Part shown: piece after piece, positions 21,802-36,245 of the stretch
How positions within the stretch are numbered: the first letter of the stretch is position 1
How the letters are laid out: every line of letters begins with the position of its first letter
Assembly (NCBI GenBank): GCA_949318235.1
Contig: OX439131.1
Coordinates: 2,348,809 to 2,412,808 of the forward strand
DNA length: 64,000 nucleotides
Direction: 5' to 3'
Source: Ecdyonurus torrentis
Lineage: Eukaryota > Arthropoda > Insecta > Ephemeroptera > Heptageniidae
Made by a program: the position numbers and the translations under genes
Notes under the pieces: model-generated
What the model was told of the DNA's origin: nothing
What the model saw: the letters and a program-made list of their open reading frames with translations, nothing else
Databases searched by the model: none

Positions 21802-24800
21802 ATGGATACAGAGGATAATTATTTTGGTGATCAAGATGATATGGAGCTGGAGCAAATCATCGAAGGACGTGCAGATGTGATAGAGGACGATGAAGATGAT
21901 GAAAACAGAGAACGTGGGGACGATGAGGCCATTGAGGCACCATCCAAGAAGAAAAAAGATGATGCAGGTATGTCATGGTTCTTTATACTCTTCAATTATT
22001 AATGTGAAATTGCTGTTTGAAACTGTAATCTCTAACACTTCTGAAAATTTCAAATGTGGCCCACTTTTCACTTTTAATAACACGTGTTGATGTGAACAAA
22101 TGCGTGCAAGATTAATGTACATACAGGTTTCATAATTTTCCCTTTTGCGAGCATATAGACTTGACTAGACATTGTTATATGTATGAAGAGATGAAGTTAA
22201 TCACGCGCTACATATTTTACAATTATGGAAATTGATGATACAGGTTTATTATGTATGTATGTACATATTTCTATTGGTATACATACACTTTAAAGTGTAT
22301 GCATGATGTACAGGCTGTATGTATGTACGGTACGAGTATAATGAAAGAAGCCCCACTTTCAAAGCGTCATAAAGTTTATGATCTTATGATCACAATGATG
22401 AGAACCCAGAAATGGGTGCGTCACCTCTCTGTACGCCACCTTATATTACGTAGATCCGCTATGATAACTGATAAGCATACAATGTGGTATGTAGGTAGCC
22501 GTTGTTTGACGCAGAATTTATCACAATATGAGCATACAGTACCACATCACATTCATTCAATTAGTATGTATGTACACGTTATAATAACAAGCACTACCGT
22601 AGCTCGTGCATAAGGCTCTTGCAGCCTGCCTTTCTTCATGCTACTCTCCTAACTAGATTCTCTATAGCTGGTCAGTATACAGTATTTAAATCAGTTATGT
22701 AGTCTATATTTCACCTTTTACTTAGCTTCTATACCTACGGCATACTCATCACCTGAGCTGTGTGGCTAAATCAGTGATGCGACATCACTAAAATTCACTG
22801 GCGTAGCAGTTAATTATGTTTATAAGTTAACTATGTTATTAATCGTCACTCTAAAGTATATACCTAATAGGGAATCAGATCATACATACAGTATTCAATT
22901 ACATCTCACATTCTATGGAAGTAATTTTCTTAAAATTTAAGATACTGTACGTACTGACATGTAATGTGATTTTTGCAATATTTCAGATGATGGGAAAAAG
23001 AAGCGAGTCATGGCTCCCAGACCTAAGTTAGATCCAGTACGTCTGAACAGTGATAGAGGCTTGCTGGCACTGGAGGCTGAGATGAAAGACGTCAAACTGC
23101 TTGGACGTGGACATGAACTGAAAGACCTGGATCTTGTGATGGGAAGAATGCAACATTGGTGTCATCGTCTCTTCCCAAGCTTCACATTTGACGACTGTTT
23201 GGAGAAGTTAGAGAAACTGGGAACTAAAAAAACAGTTGGTGTAAGTTCACTTTGGATTCACATGTGTCTATATAGGCTGACCAAAAGTGCAGGTACAAAA
23301 TTCTAGTTTTAACATGAAGCCATGGTTGCAAAATAAAGACAGGCTTCCTTTTTTTTTTTTTTTTTTTTTTCTTGTTTTGCAAAATTTACATTTCATGATC
23401 AAATTTAAGAATGACATGTTTTCAACTTGTATACATAATATTTTTTGCAAGAATTTATTGTAGTCTTTAATTTTCATGATTTTCCTAATAATTATAACTA
23501 TTTTTATCTCATTTTTATGTATGATGGCTAGTGACATTGCATAAAACTATACTTTTTAAATTTGACAGGAATAAAACTTAGTGTTAAAAACCATGTCTCA
23601 CAAGCAAAACGAGTACTTCCTGCACATAAGCACTGGTTATGTGAGATACACTTAATTCTAATATATTAAATTATACATTATATTTTGTCTAGCCTCCTCT
23701 AGTCTATACCTCTTTCAGGGTATTATCACTCAAAATTACAAGTGCTTTAGTTTGTTGGTCAGCCTATATGTGTGTGTAATGAGGCTTAATGGTTAAGCAC
23801 TTGCCTATTGACCTAGATAAAGTACGCTGTGTAATGAGACTTTGTTACTATTTGTTCAGGTTCAAGTCAAGAGGATTCGCATGGGTCTTGTGAGTATAGA
23901 AGATGCAGTTGATACGACAATAAGAGGCGACGACTATGTGCTTGATGATGAAGCACCTGCACCAAGGCTGGCTCCAGTCATTGATCCTGACGCTGCGTTC
24001 AACGAGATGATGTCATCAACACAACCAACTGCAGTTTCAACTCCAGCTCCCAAACCTGCGGAGGTAAGTTGATAATTCAAATTCAAAATTCTTTATTTTT
24101 CATTTTCCTTCAACCGTATAATAGTACAGTAAAACCTCAATATAGCGAACTCAGATATATTGTAGCAAACTTTCATTATAGCGAAGTAATTTGGTCAGTC
24201 CCGCCAAAATTTACATGCAATAGCATAGAGAAAACTCGGCAAAGCGAAGTCAAAAAATTCAAATTTATAGCCAAAAATAGGTATAAATCCAAACTTCTCG
24301 TTGATACTTCGCGCCATTTCTTACAATAATTTTTTCCAGAAACGAGCGATAAATAAAAAATCTCAAATAAATTTGATTAGTAAATACCATCTCAATCAAA
24401 TATAATGAACTCAAATTATGTGAAGTGTTGTTGCTGCATGCATGCTGTGCTGTTCACCAAATGTAAAGCATGCAAAAAAAAAAAAATAATAATAAATAAA
24501 AAAAAAAAAAAAAAAAAAAAAAACAATAAATAATAAAAAAAAGGAAAAAGGAAATCTTTTCAAACAAATAAAATAATAATCAAAAAACTTTTAAAGTTAA
24601 TGAAAAGTGTATTTCTTAGAGCTGTAAAAAACTCGAAATATTTTTAGCCCGGGCTGAAATTTTTTAGCCCGGTTTGGCTTGAAACCCGGGTTTAGTTTGA
24701 AATCGAGCTTAAACTCGAAAAACGAGCCAAAGCTCGGAAAGCTCGAAATTTGAGCTTAAGTTTAAAAACGAGCCTTCGAGCCTATGAAGAAAAAAGCTCG

Positions 24801-26477
24801 ATTTTTATTACGAAAAAATTGTTTTTAAAGGATAAAAGTCATAAATAAATTAAAATAATTTTTAAAAATATTTTAAACAGCTTATTTTGCATGATAGAAT
24901 TTTAAAAATGCCATTTTAAAGAAAAATTACAAACATTTTTTTCTTTGCTTTCTTCAAAAATTGTATATTAGCTCGATTTATTTTCAAAAGCTCGTTATTT
25001 GCACGATTCATTTACGAGCTGAACTCGAAAAAGCTCGTTTTCGAGCTAAAAGCTCGAAACCCGGGTTTACCATTTTCAAAAAAACGAGCACCCGAAGATT
25101 TTGGCCCGGGCGGGTGCTCGAACCGGTTTAAATTTACAGCTCTAGTATTTCTCCTATTTTTAAAGAGTTTCATCTCTTGGATCCCTGCAAATATTATTAA
25201 AGTTCCACATTTTTTCTTTAAAAATTGTGAGAGTATTTTTTTTCTTAATTGCATACTTTACAGGCGCGCAGTATTTACCACCGCGTGGTAATTTTCTAAT
25301 ACTGCATTTATTTATATTATATATTTTTTGTTTATTGTAGCGCGTGTCTTATTTCTTTCAAACAGTTTATAAAATGCTTATTTTAGTACCGGTATGCTAT
25401 AGTGGAGTGAATATCAATTTTTGATGCAAATTTGACATCTTGTATAAGTTTATACATGTGTTTAACTCATTTTTCTTTATAATTTCATTATAGTGACTTT
25501 GCTTATAACGAAGTGGCAATTCCCAAGGTCTCTTGATTTTGTTTTAACGAGGTTTTACTACATTGTATTTTCAAGGAACAAAAAGAAAAAGTGAAAACAT
25601 TCACACAAACTGCACAAAGTGCTACCTTTAAATTCACATTTATATCACTGTTCAAAACAATAAAACAGAATCAACTGTCAGAGTATCAACAACCAAATAG
25701 TCTCTCCAACTTACTCCACATTTATCATGATATTGGTGACCCACAAAATTGATGCTCTCAAAAAGTTTAACAATTTTAAAATGTATAACTGGCAATGCTT
25801 ACAATAGTATGTCTAGTAAAGAAATAAGCAAATCCAGTTACTGATAGTATGTTCCAAAATGCTAGCAAAAAACGTTGTGATTATGTCTCAATTTTATATG
25901 CACAAAGAACCTTATTTGATATAATATTATTTTGTATTGTAATTGTAGGAGCAAGTAGTGAATAAAATGGCAATTAAAATAAGCTTTTATTATAAATGAT
26001 AAAGGATTCAGAAAATGTAAATGTACTGTAATGTTTTTTTGGGGGAAAAAAAAAATTTCATCTTGCTATTTGAGAAAAAATAAATAATTCTAATGTACCC
26101 AAAAATCTGTTGCTAGTATAAGTGCCGCATTTTCCTTTCCTTTTTTTTTCCCCCCAATTTAAGGAAAAAACCATCGCGGTTAGGATCAATATGAAAGAAA
26201 AGGATAGAATATCTTTTTCTTTAATATCTTTCTTTTTTTTTTTTTTTCTTTTTTTTTTTCTTTTTTTTACTGGACCATAATCTTCTAAATTATTGTTGAT
26301 GTTTATGGTTGACAGGGTCTGACTGAAGAGCAAAAGGCTCGCATGCTGAGGAATCGCTTGGCTGCAGAGGAGCGTAGGCTGGCGAGACTGAAGGAGCAAA
26401 AAGAGCAAGAAGATCGTAAACGTGAGGAGGAAGCAGCCTTGGCAGCATTAGCAGAATTAGAAGAAGACGGGATGTGA
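21802..26477 (+). CDS. TIPIN: TIMELESS-interacting protein (Swi3/Csm3 family)
   Basis: Replication-fork protection factor that pairs with TIMELESS, binds RPA and supports the S-phase checkpoint in the nucleus. Exons: 21802-21967, 22987-23240, 23860-24063, 26316-26477 (TGA). All are GT-AG and in phase, giving 261 residues (human 301). The acidic N-terminus has a KKKK stretch. The Swi3 domain, about residues 66-150, shows LNSDRGLLALEAEMKDVKL, GRGHELKDLDLVM and the hallmark HWCHRLFPSFTFDD, then EKLGTKKTVGVQVKRIRMG. The C-terminus (about 208-261) is a charged helix rich in Arg, Glu and Ala. The first ATG in frame after the upstream untranslated region was chosen. Intron 3 is 2.25 kb, swollen by two nested transposons. 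Confidence 0.96.
24127..25560. mobile_element. Non-autonomous pogo/Tigger-like DNA element in TIPIN intron 3
   Basis: The left end is TA then CAGTAAAACCTCAATATAGC; the right end is the complement (CGAGGTTTTACTA). Both subterminal regions carry TATAGCGAA-like or TATAACGAA words in opposite orientation. These ends resemble pogo-group elements, which insert at TA. The right terminal base and TA are altered. No transposase was seen. A hAT MITE has inserted inside it, along with poly-A tracts near 24475-24524. Confidence 0.7.
24617..25144. mobile_element. hAT-type MITE nested in the pogo-like element
   Basis: TIRs TAGAGCTGTAAA and TTTACAGCTCTA bound 528 bp. The 8-bp GTATTTCT is repeated exactly at both sides (24609-24616 and 25145-25152), the target duplication expected of hAT elements. 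The interior has many AGCTCG/CGAGCT and CCCGGG words in both orientations. No ORF of transposase type. Confidence 0.92.
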
Positions 26478-27264
26478 ATTATACTATCTGTCATTGTGAA
26501 CTAGATCATCTGTGTGATCCAAGTTATTGTGAGCGTATGTGTGAACCAAATCACTTAACATAAACGTTACTATCCTTGTGTCCTAATTCAATGTTGTTAT
26601 AATTTATGTACAGGAATGTTTTTATAATATGCATCAATATTTGCAAGGTAAATATTTTGTGTTACAATTTTTCTAACAGTGAAGCTGTTCTTAATTCTCA
26701 AAAGCACAAATTTTTTTTTTTCCTACAGTTAAAAGGTAGAATGGGTTTTTAGAAATTAGTTTACTCAAAAAGTACATTGTTTGTATGGCGACTCCACAGG
26801 CTAATTTTTATTACCAATTATAGTTTTGTGTTAGAGTAACGACTTTCTTAGAACCTACATTAAATATCAAAGTCACAATTCTTTTTCTTCCATAGCATGC
26901 AGTAGATACTTGCATACTGGTACTCTACTATTCTGCAGAATTACTGTAAGAATATGTAGATAAGTTTCAACTACCTCTCCTACATCCATTTATCTTCCAT
27001 TGTACAACTGATGTATCACTTCACATAGCTCGTAGATTTGGCATCTGTTAACTGATAAACAAACAAAAGCACCTTTCATGTGGGTTTTAAACTAATAGGT
27101 GCGTCAACTCCCTTCTTCTTCTTCTTTTTTTTTTTTTTTTAGCGACAGATTCATGTAAGCAGTTGCATTTGTTTTCATGAGCACAGCTCCATCCATTGTA
27201 GTCCATCAGTTACGGCACGTGTGAAAGTGTCTTAGTTATGTTAGAACCAGCTCATTCCAACGTT
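26478..27264 (+). other. TIPIN 3' UTR
   Basis: Follows the TIPIN stop with no coding signal. A candidate poly(A) signal AATAAA is near 27770; which end is used cannot be decided. A small fragment inside TIPIN intron 3 at about 26165-26215 (CATCGCGGTTAGGATCAAT) matches the outer part of MITE family D. Confidence 0.4.
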
Positions 27265-27433
27265 ATTGACTTATAAAGAAGCAACTATTGAGGCCGACTT
27301 TAAGCAATTTTACTCACATCAGTGTTTGTTTCAACGTACTGTGCATGCATGGTATACATAGAAATACAGTAGATGGAAATGCAATCAAAATCAATTAAAG
27401 TTGGCCTCAAAGCAGTTGCTTCTTTATTATTCG
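27265..27433. mobile_element. Palindromic MITE, family B, copy 1
   Basis: Left TATAAAGAAGCAACTATTGA and right GCAGTTGCTTCTTTATTATT are inverted copies, with GAGGCCGACTTTAAG and its complement further in. Relatives are at 36431 and 41491. Length is about 169 bp. Confidence 0.75.
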
Positions 27434-30400
27434 TTCTGTCAGTTTTCTGTGAATGTACAGTATGCTTTCTCGTGTGAAAGGAGCAAATTCATGGAACTGT
27501 CAATTTCTGTCGATATTCGTTGACAAATGTCAAACATACGTACTATGGAAATGATACAATAAGAGACTTTCCCCAAGTTCAAATCTCAAAATCCAATTAT
27601 CCAAGTAAAGTTTAGATGTTGTCAAATTTCCATAACTACTAAAATATCAGTATCTACATTTTAACATAAACTGATTAAAGTGAAATAACAAGTTTCTAAA
27701 ATCTTTTTCAATTTCATAAACTTACGTATTTACTGTAATAATGTTATTGATGTCTTTTTCTTTACCGAAAATAAAGTTGTGAATAGCTGTTAGATAAGTT
27801 TTTACAAAAGTAGGGTACTTGGTGTTTTAGTATTTGTTCTGTGGTGTTCTTTAACGTCTAACCTACTTGTGAATACATAACGTAAATATTATTGTATGTA
27901 ATTTAATATGTAAGTATATATGTACAGTATTATAACACAAATTGTTGTCATTGAATTTGCAACTTTTCTCTTTCACAATATTACTGTGATGTGTCAAGTT
28001 ATATTGTCGTTTCAAATTTTATTATTTTTCAGAAACTCAAATGTGTGAAAATCTTTATTCATTGTTGTTTAATTAAATTTAGGGAGAAAATTTTCAATGC
28101 TTTTTACTGGTGGTGACATGTTGTTCCAATCAAAAGCTTGCTGGAAAATAGGGGGGGGGGGGCGGCTTATTTATTATCCTTTAGCATTGCTGGACCAGCC
28201 TTTAAAGGGATAGTCAAGGATGACTTTTTTAAATAGCGGTCATCGTGTTATTAAGCCTTCCGAAAACGCGATCTCAAAATTATAATTTGCCGAGAGCAAA
28301 AGCCGTTACAGCAACTCCGAACCTATGTCACACCAAAATGTGCTCTCGCTCTAGTTTAGCGTAAGTGTGAGTTATTTGACTCTTGCTACTTGACGTAATA
28401 TTTTACATATCGATGCTTACCCGTTGAAGTGAACAAACTGCACTTTACAAATTTTGTGAAAAATTAACGTTCTACACTTTACAAATTCCAAGTTCTCCCA
28501 TCTAGTTCTCATGTTAAAACATGTAGAAGCGCCAAACGCAGACCGTTCATTTTGAGTGAAATTTGTAAAGTGTAGTTCGTTCACTTCGACGGGTAAGCAT
28601 CAATATATATAACATGTTTTTTTTACGGCTGCAGATATGTTTTGAAATAATTTATTCAAAGATAAGAGTTAAGAAAAAGACAACCACCAGTAAGGGTAAG
28701 AAGCAATCCTGCAATTTTCTCCATTCTTATCATAAAACTAACAAGTTAATATTTCAATAGAAAATTTGAACAGATAATGAAAATTATAATAATGACACTA
28801 AAAATTCAATCATGGCCTATTTGTTATACTTTTTTATTATAGGTTATCATCCAAATTACTATAAACAAACTATTTTCCTACAATATTAAATAGATGTAAA
28901 TAGATATTAGAAATTCTATATATTATATAATAATAATAATCCAATAAAATAAAATCTTCTTTAATTTTTGTGCTTTTAATTAACATTGTTAATTAAAACC
29001 TAATAATTTACAGGACAACAACACAGACCCATAATTTTATATCTTTAGCATTGCATTCCCTCTCAAATTTTAAAAACCTTCCATATATGAATCACTAAAA
29101 TGCATAATAAATGATGTGATAATATGGTTTTAAATGGTTTCTGTATACTTAAACTTTAACTTGTCATTAAATTCATAACGAGAAAGTATGAGAAAACAAT
29201 TACGTCTGAAAGTTATTATACAAGTGCGAGACAGTAAATTAAGTTAAATATTTCGCAACAGTTTGTTGCTTTCTGCATGATATAATAGCTGTATATACCC
29301 CCCACTGCACACGCCGCTGTATGGCAGTAAATTGAATTGTCACAAGGCAGTTATTTTTGTCTCTAAATAACAAGTTATATAAGTTATTGATTTTTAGCCT
29401 CCCATATTAACTTACATTGTTAAACAATAGGTCAAAATACATATATGTATATACATACATAGTTGTTTTTAATAAAATTGGAGAACAAAATATATTTATA
29501 CACCCTCAAGTAAACTTGAGGTATATAAATAAAAAAGTATATTCTATAAAAGAAATATTGATTAATCTTATTCTTATATGCATACTTGTCATAAGATTCT
29601 TCAATCAAAAATAAATAGATGAAAACGCAGAGGAAAAAAATAAAATAAAAATAGTTGTTTTCATTTCATTAAAAATAATTGCCCGATTATTATATTGCGC
29701 GCCCTAGCTCCCTTTCTCCCGTATACTTTTCACTGCAGTGAGAGTGTAATGTAAACAGAAATATAAATATTTTTTTTTCAATCGACGTTGCGTGCGTAAG
29801 CAGACTGCGTGTATTATAAATAACGACCTACAGCTCGATCTCTACATGCGTCATATAATAATATATATAATATAGCTATAAGTACACATACTGCATCCTT
29901 CTTCAATAAAAAAAAAAAAAAAGTGATGAGGGAGTAACAACGTGTTATGTATGAATTAAAAAAATGTAACACTAAAATTTTAAGACGCGAGAAAATGACT
30001 GACCTATCGTGACCCGGCCCAGAAGATTGTAATGAAAATAAGTATAATATAAATATTCGAAGGAAAAACAAAAAGAGAGCGAGAGAGCGGTTCTGTTATA
30101 TTGATAAAAATAACAGTGTTTTTACCTTCAATAATTTATTAAAAAAAATTCTTAAATCAAGATATATACTTCAAAGCAATTTATATACTTAATTAATTTA
30201 TAGATGACGACAGCATATTATGTGAAAGTATATATGACGCATAAATGTCTTGATCGTATATATTATGGTGACTAAAAAATAAACAGTCGAGTCGATCAAA
30301 TTGTTATTTCTAGTATTGTATTTTGATTTTTCCAATGTATAAAAAATTAAAATCTTCCATGAAAAAAAAATATATATATTTTTTCTGTAAATATCATCAA

Positions 30401-31049
30401 CAATCATTGGTTGTATTTTTTATGGCTTCTTTTAACCTTCAAATATATAGAAATGAGAAGCGCTCCTCTTAACACGCAAACAAATTGAATTAAAATATTA
30501 TGAACTTGTAATACATCTCATCTGTGTCATGAACACTAGTGTATTATAGACATTGATGCCAGACATATATAAAATTATTTAATTTAACTTAATAGATATA
30601 TTTGTCAAAATATTAAAGTCGTGGTTTTTCAATCAAGTGCGACATGTAAATTATTGCGGTTGTATCTGCACCGCACCTGTCACCTACAGTTTGAATTTTG
30701 CCGCTTTCGAAAAATTTAACAATTTTCATTTTAAGTGTTTTTATTACAATTATAACTTTAAAAAAATCATTCATTAAAATTTAAAGGTTAATTTAAGGTA
30801 TATTTATTATCAAAAAAACCTATTTTATCTTATTTAATATTAAAATAAGATTTTATTTTGACTCATTTCTTTCCATGACGTCATATGTGTAGGGGAGTTG
30901 TGGCAAGGGGAATGGCCGAATGTCGCGATTGAAGTCAATTATCTAATATTTCAGTGCTTTACATTAATTATATTGTGTGAATATTGTGAAATTAAGAAGC
31001 AGATGAGTGGACAGTGTATAATTATATTGGTTTTATATCTAGTGCAACT
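27434..31049. other. Spacer between TIPIN and ABHD17, with an inverted repeat
   Basis: No gene is supported. An imperfect inverted repeat lies at about 28408-28455 and 28559-28606 (GATGCTTACCCGTTGAAGTG versus CACTTCGACGGGTAAGCATC), probably another MITE. A poly-G run is at about 28151-28162. TGACGTCA at 30876-30883, 167 bases upstream of the ABHD17 ATG, could be a real CRE in that promoter. A possible 5' UTR acceptor (TTTTATATCTAG) lies just before the ATG. Confidence 0.5.
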
Positions 31050-34000
31050 ATGAACGGGCTAAGTTTAAGTGAATTGTGCTGTCTATTTTGTTGCCCTCCT
31101 TGTCCGTCAAGAATCGCAGCAAAGCTAGCTTTTCTACCCCCAGATCCAACCTACAACTTTCAGGCTGATGATGCTGGAGCCAAATTTAGTCTAAATCTAA
31201 CTGAAAGAGCAGAATGGCAATATTCAGAAAGAGAAAAAGATAATGTAGAAGGATTCTTTAGTAGGACTTCCAGAGGTAATCGAATCGCATGTTTATATGT
31301 GCGATGCACATCGAACGCTCGATTTACAATATTGTTTTCTCATGGCAATGCCGTTGACCTAGGTCAAATGAGTAGTTTTTATCTAGGATTAGGTTCAAGA
31401 ATCAACTGCAACATTTTCAGCTATGATTACTCTGGTTATGGTGTTAGCACAGGCAAACCATCAGAGAAGAATTTGTATGCTGATATTGATGCAGCCTGGC
31501 AAACTCTACGCACTAGATATGGGATTTCTCCTGAGAACATAATTCTATATGGTCAAAGTATTGGTACGGTGCCTACTGTAGACCTAGCTGCTCGGTATGA
31601 AGTCGGAGCAGTCATCTTGCACTCACCACTCATGTCCGGCATGAGAGTGGCCTTCCCAAACACAAAGAGGACCTGGTTCTTTGATGCTTTTCCTAGGTAA
31701 CTATGGATCACATTTAATGGAGGTTATCGGAGATGAAAAATAATTAAAAGTTTTTATCACGTAACTTAAAACACATTAAAGTGTCTAGCATATTTTCAGA
31801 ATCGGTGCAGTAGTTTTCTCAAAAAGAACAGCTTAAAACGTACCCATGGTACCACAATGCTAAAATACAGTCAACTGGGGTGAAATTGAAACTCCAATCA
31901 TGTGCAAGCTTTCACTTTTCCCTATCTTGCTAGATCCAGAGCACTTTGAAAGCTGGTCTATGATTGACTTTCAATTTCACCCCACACTTTCAATTTCACC
32001 CCGGTTGACTGTATAAGAAACTAAGAGACCCTATGCCTCACTGATAACCTCCATTGCATACAGTCCGAGTGTCAAATATTGGACACAAAGCAATTACATA
32101 ACTGAAGACATAGATGGAACCTGTTAGTAGGGTACTGTACCGCTCTAATTTTGCACATTTAAAAAATGATTAAACTCGTTCAAATCGTAAAGAAAATAGT
32201 CCATGTCCGATAACTAGGTCAGATCCCAACAATGCCCTTGTATGTCAACAATTAAACGATACCACTTATACTATGGTGGTGATACAGTCATCCGGAGTGA
32301 AATTGAAAATGGAGGGTGCTGTAATATAGAAAACCAATTGCAGACCTGCTTTCAAAGTGTGTTGTGTCTAGTGAGATAGGGAAAAGTGAAAGCTTGCACA
32401 TGATTGGAGTTTCACTTTCACCCCATTTGACTGTAGTAATTTGTAAATATTGATGATTTTAATAAGAAAAATACAGCAAATAACATCACACACCCGTTTG
32501 CAATCCCAGGGTAGTCATGTTCAAAACCCTAAATATGTATGAATAAAAAAATTTGAAAATCATCTTTTTACAAAGTACATGAAACATTTTCAATTACTTC
32601 TTTAAAATATTAGGCCTAGTATGATTTTGAACCTTAGGTTTTGTAGAATTATTTGTGCTTAAATTTAATACTACAGTAGTGACGTACATTTTTTTTATGA
32701 ACTATAAAAAGTGAAGCCATAAACATGGTTTTATGTGTAAGTAATTTTAGTAAAAAGATTTGATTGTTACCTGCCTATGCGAAGGTAAATAACAGTACAG
32801 TAGCTATGTTTTAGGATGACACTTTCCAATTAAATTACATTCGTACCAATCCTCTATATTAATTTAAGAAAAAAAACATTGCGGTTTGGATCAATAATAA
32901 TAAAGCAAAGGATAGAATTTCCAGCAAAGGCCTTTCCCCCAGTAGAAGTTCTATGGAGAGGCTGAAGTCTCACGTGGCACAGTTTTGTGTTATAAAAAAG
33001 GTTCATTTCTTAACTGAGGGCTTTTGTTGTGTATTAATGACATTATCAATCAAAGAAGAAATTTACTTGAGCACATCACTGAGCAGTATCTTGTACAAGA
33101 CAGTTCTCTCAGTTATGAAATAATTTTTTTTTAAACAAAAAAACTGTGCCACGTTAGACTTTGACCTCTCCATAGAACTTCTACTGTAGTAAGGCCCTTG
33201 CTGGTTATTCTATCCTTTTCATATAGACATTCTTCTGTATTAAAAATAAGGAAAAAAAAAAAAAAAAAAAGGAAAAATCAACCATTTAAATGGTTAGGTT
33301 AAAAATAATAATAAAAGTGAGGGAGCAAGATTTAGACCTGACTGCATGTCTGGCCCACTCTTACGTGTATCCCCCCAGACATTACACACACAGTAATAAA
33401 AAAAGTAGACATAAGCAAGTGATGAGTTAGAAGCCTTATAGCTACAAGGGATATTTTAATTAAAAGTATTTAAAACATTGATACTAAACAAAATGTGTTG
33501 GGTTAAGTGCGACAATTGTTAATTAAAAATATTTGATAGTAAAACACATTTCTGCAACCTAAGTTACCTTTTTTCTAATAACAACTTAACTGTGGGTTAA
33601 CTAGTTAGTTAGGGTTGCAACGTACAGGGGAGAGATTAGGAAAAATTGGGGAATGGGAGGTAGTAATGAGCTTAGACTGAAAGGAACGCCGTGGTAGAGA
33701 AAATAATTTCTAACCCAGGCCAACAAATTTTAAGGCATCATCAATTCCGTTGCTACTTCTAATAATTTATTTGTAAACAATATAAGCTACATCAATATAT
33801 ATTATTGGTGATGAAAAACTCATTAAAACGTGAATTTCTAATTTTTATTAACAGTGTCACAGTATTGCTCATATAAATGTTTCTGGTTTCACAAGTCAGT
33901 GCTAAAAACATAGCTTTCCATGCTAAAAGATAAGAAAGTAGGGAAGTTTTTCCTTCACTGCCTGTGATTGGCTAGTCAACTTCACCAGTAAGCTCCATTA

Positions 34001-36189
34001 GGTTGTAAATCATAATATCACAAGCAGCTAAGAAGAAAAAACATGCAAAAAGGACATTTTTATTGTGCATTATATGTAAGTAACATGAGAAGAATTTACA
34101 AAGCATCATAAAACTAGGGGAGAAATATTAAGATAAGAAAAAGAAGATAATTTATTCAGACAGAAGTGTGTATTGTTTACTGTGGTATCTATTACATACC
34201 ATTATAATACTTTGTCTATAATAACCTTCTAACACTTGACTATAAAACATATCACAATATAAGGTTTCACGTGCATGCTAGGTAAATAGATCTCGCTTTA
34301 CAATGACACTGTTGCATTGTTTGTTTGTTTGTTTCCAGCATTGACAAGGTTCCCAAGGTCACATCACCTGTGTTAGTGATACATGGCACTGAAGATGAAG
34401 TGATTGACTTCTCACATGGCTTAGCAATCTACGAGAGATGTCCCAGAGCTGTCGAGCCACTTTGGGTGGAGGTGAGATCATAATTACAATAAAATATGAA
34501 ATACAGTATATAAGGAAAAAAAAACAGTTAGGCAGTTTGGGTGAATATTTAGAAAAAAGATAGAGTTACCAGCACTATCCTTACTTACCATAGAGGTCAA
34601 GATCTCACGTGGTACACAGTTAAAGGAACAGACCAGAAGAAAACATAAAAATTTATATCAAAAAACACTTGATGGGATTTACATAAATAACATTAGTTTG
34701 TCTCAAAACCCAACAGTAGCCCCATATCAGTGATCAGAAATTTTTATTTATGCAACCCGCACAACATTTTCATACTAGTTTTTGCATGTTTCTGACGTCA
34801 TAAACATGAATTTTCACGCAAATTGCATACTTTACAATTTTTTTATGCTCTCTCGTGGGGCTATATTAAAATTCTGGTAAAAATTGTCATCCGTTTTGAA
34901 GATCCCTTTTCATGTTTATTCATTAAAAAGCACATGTTGTTTTATGTGGTCTATGGCTTTAAGTTATAATGTTTGTATAACTGAGAGCTTTTCTTGTCAT
35001 AATGACATTATCAATCAAAGGAAAATATTTAACTTGAGCATATCACAGGGTAGAGTGTAATAGACACATTAGGTAGCTGTCAGCACTTAACTCCAAGAAA
35101 AAGAGAAGTGGTTCTGTACCTACGTTAGCCTAATGAATGATATTTAATAATCATTCATAGTTTCTCTCTGCAAATTTACAATAGTTTCAAAAAAAAAAAA
35201 AAAAATTCAAACATAAGCCATTCAATTCTGAAGCCCATACAGTCTCATGTTATCTAATTACTATTTTTTCTCCTTTATCTGATTTTGACAAACTATGAAA
35301 GTTATATTGTAGGTAACTGTGACCATAAGTTTACTTATTAACTTACAACCAGGGTGATATTGAAATCCAATCATAGACCTGCTTTTAAATTAAAGTGCTC
35401 TGTATGTAGTGAGATAGGGAAAAGTGAAAGCTTGCACATGATTGAAGCTTCAATTTCACCCTGATTGACTGTACACCAAATCATTTTAGGGTTGAACTGA
35501 GGAATGTTTTAAAATAACATACATTGAGCCAATTGAACACCCAGTCAAATGTCAAAGGAAATTTTCCAACAAAATACAATTTTTATAAAGGTTACTCCTC
35601 CTTGGTTACTTTTATTCTAGTGGTAATTTGCCATAATAAATTTAGGTATACTACAAAAAATGCCTTAGTCACAGTCACTGTAGTACAGTAACTTTAATAT
35701 GTACTGTAGTTTATTATTTTGAAGGAATACAAGATTTGTGTTAAAAATTGAAAATTTCAATTTCTCTCTCTCTCTCTCTTTCTTTCATGGGTTCCAAATT
35801 AATTATGTTTTGTTCATGTACCACAACAAGTTTGTACAAGTCTTCACAGTTTCTATCTTCATATTATATTTTCTTCTTTATAAAACTACAATTTGTATAC
35901 TTTCCTTGCAGTTCATTAATCTGTTATCTTATCTTTACAAAGGAGCCTACTTCGTTAGTGTTTAAGTTTGCAATCACTTGATAATAATTCAGCTTAATAT
36001 AAAGGGGCTGGGGAAGTGGGGGAGGGGGGGGGAGTAATCAACAGAAAGAATAGGAAAACCAACAAATGTCGTAGCACGATAATGTCTGTAACTAGGTGAA
36101 GAGCTTGATGGCATAGGGTTCACAAATATTTACATTGGTTATGAGGCAACAGCCTCCTTCATCAGTTAATTAATTGTAGTGTAGCTATG

Positions 36190-36245
<56 letters not shown>

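Noticed and set aside
22251..22613. 120-codon ORF in TIPIN intron 1
   Set aside because: Low-complexity GTATGT-rich sequence, no domain, and the flanking TIPIN exons splice over it in phase.
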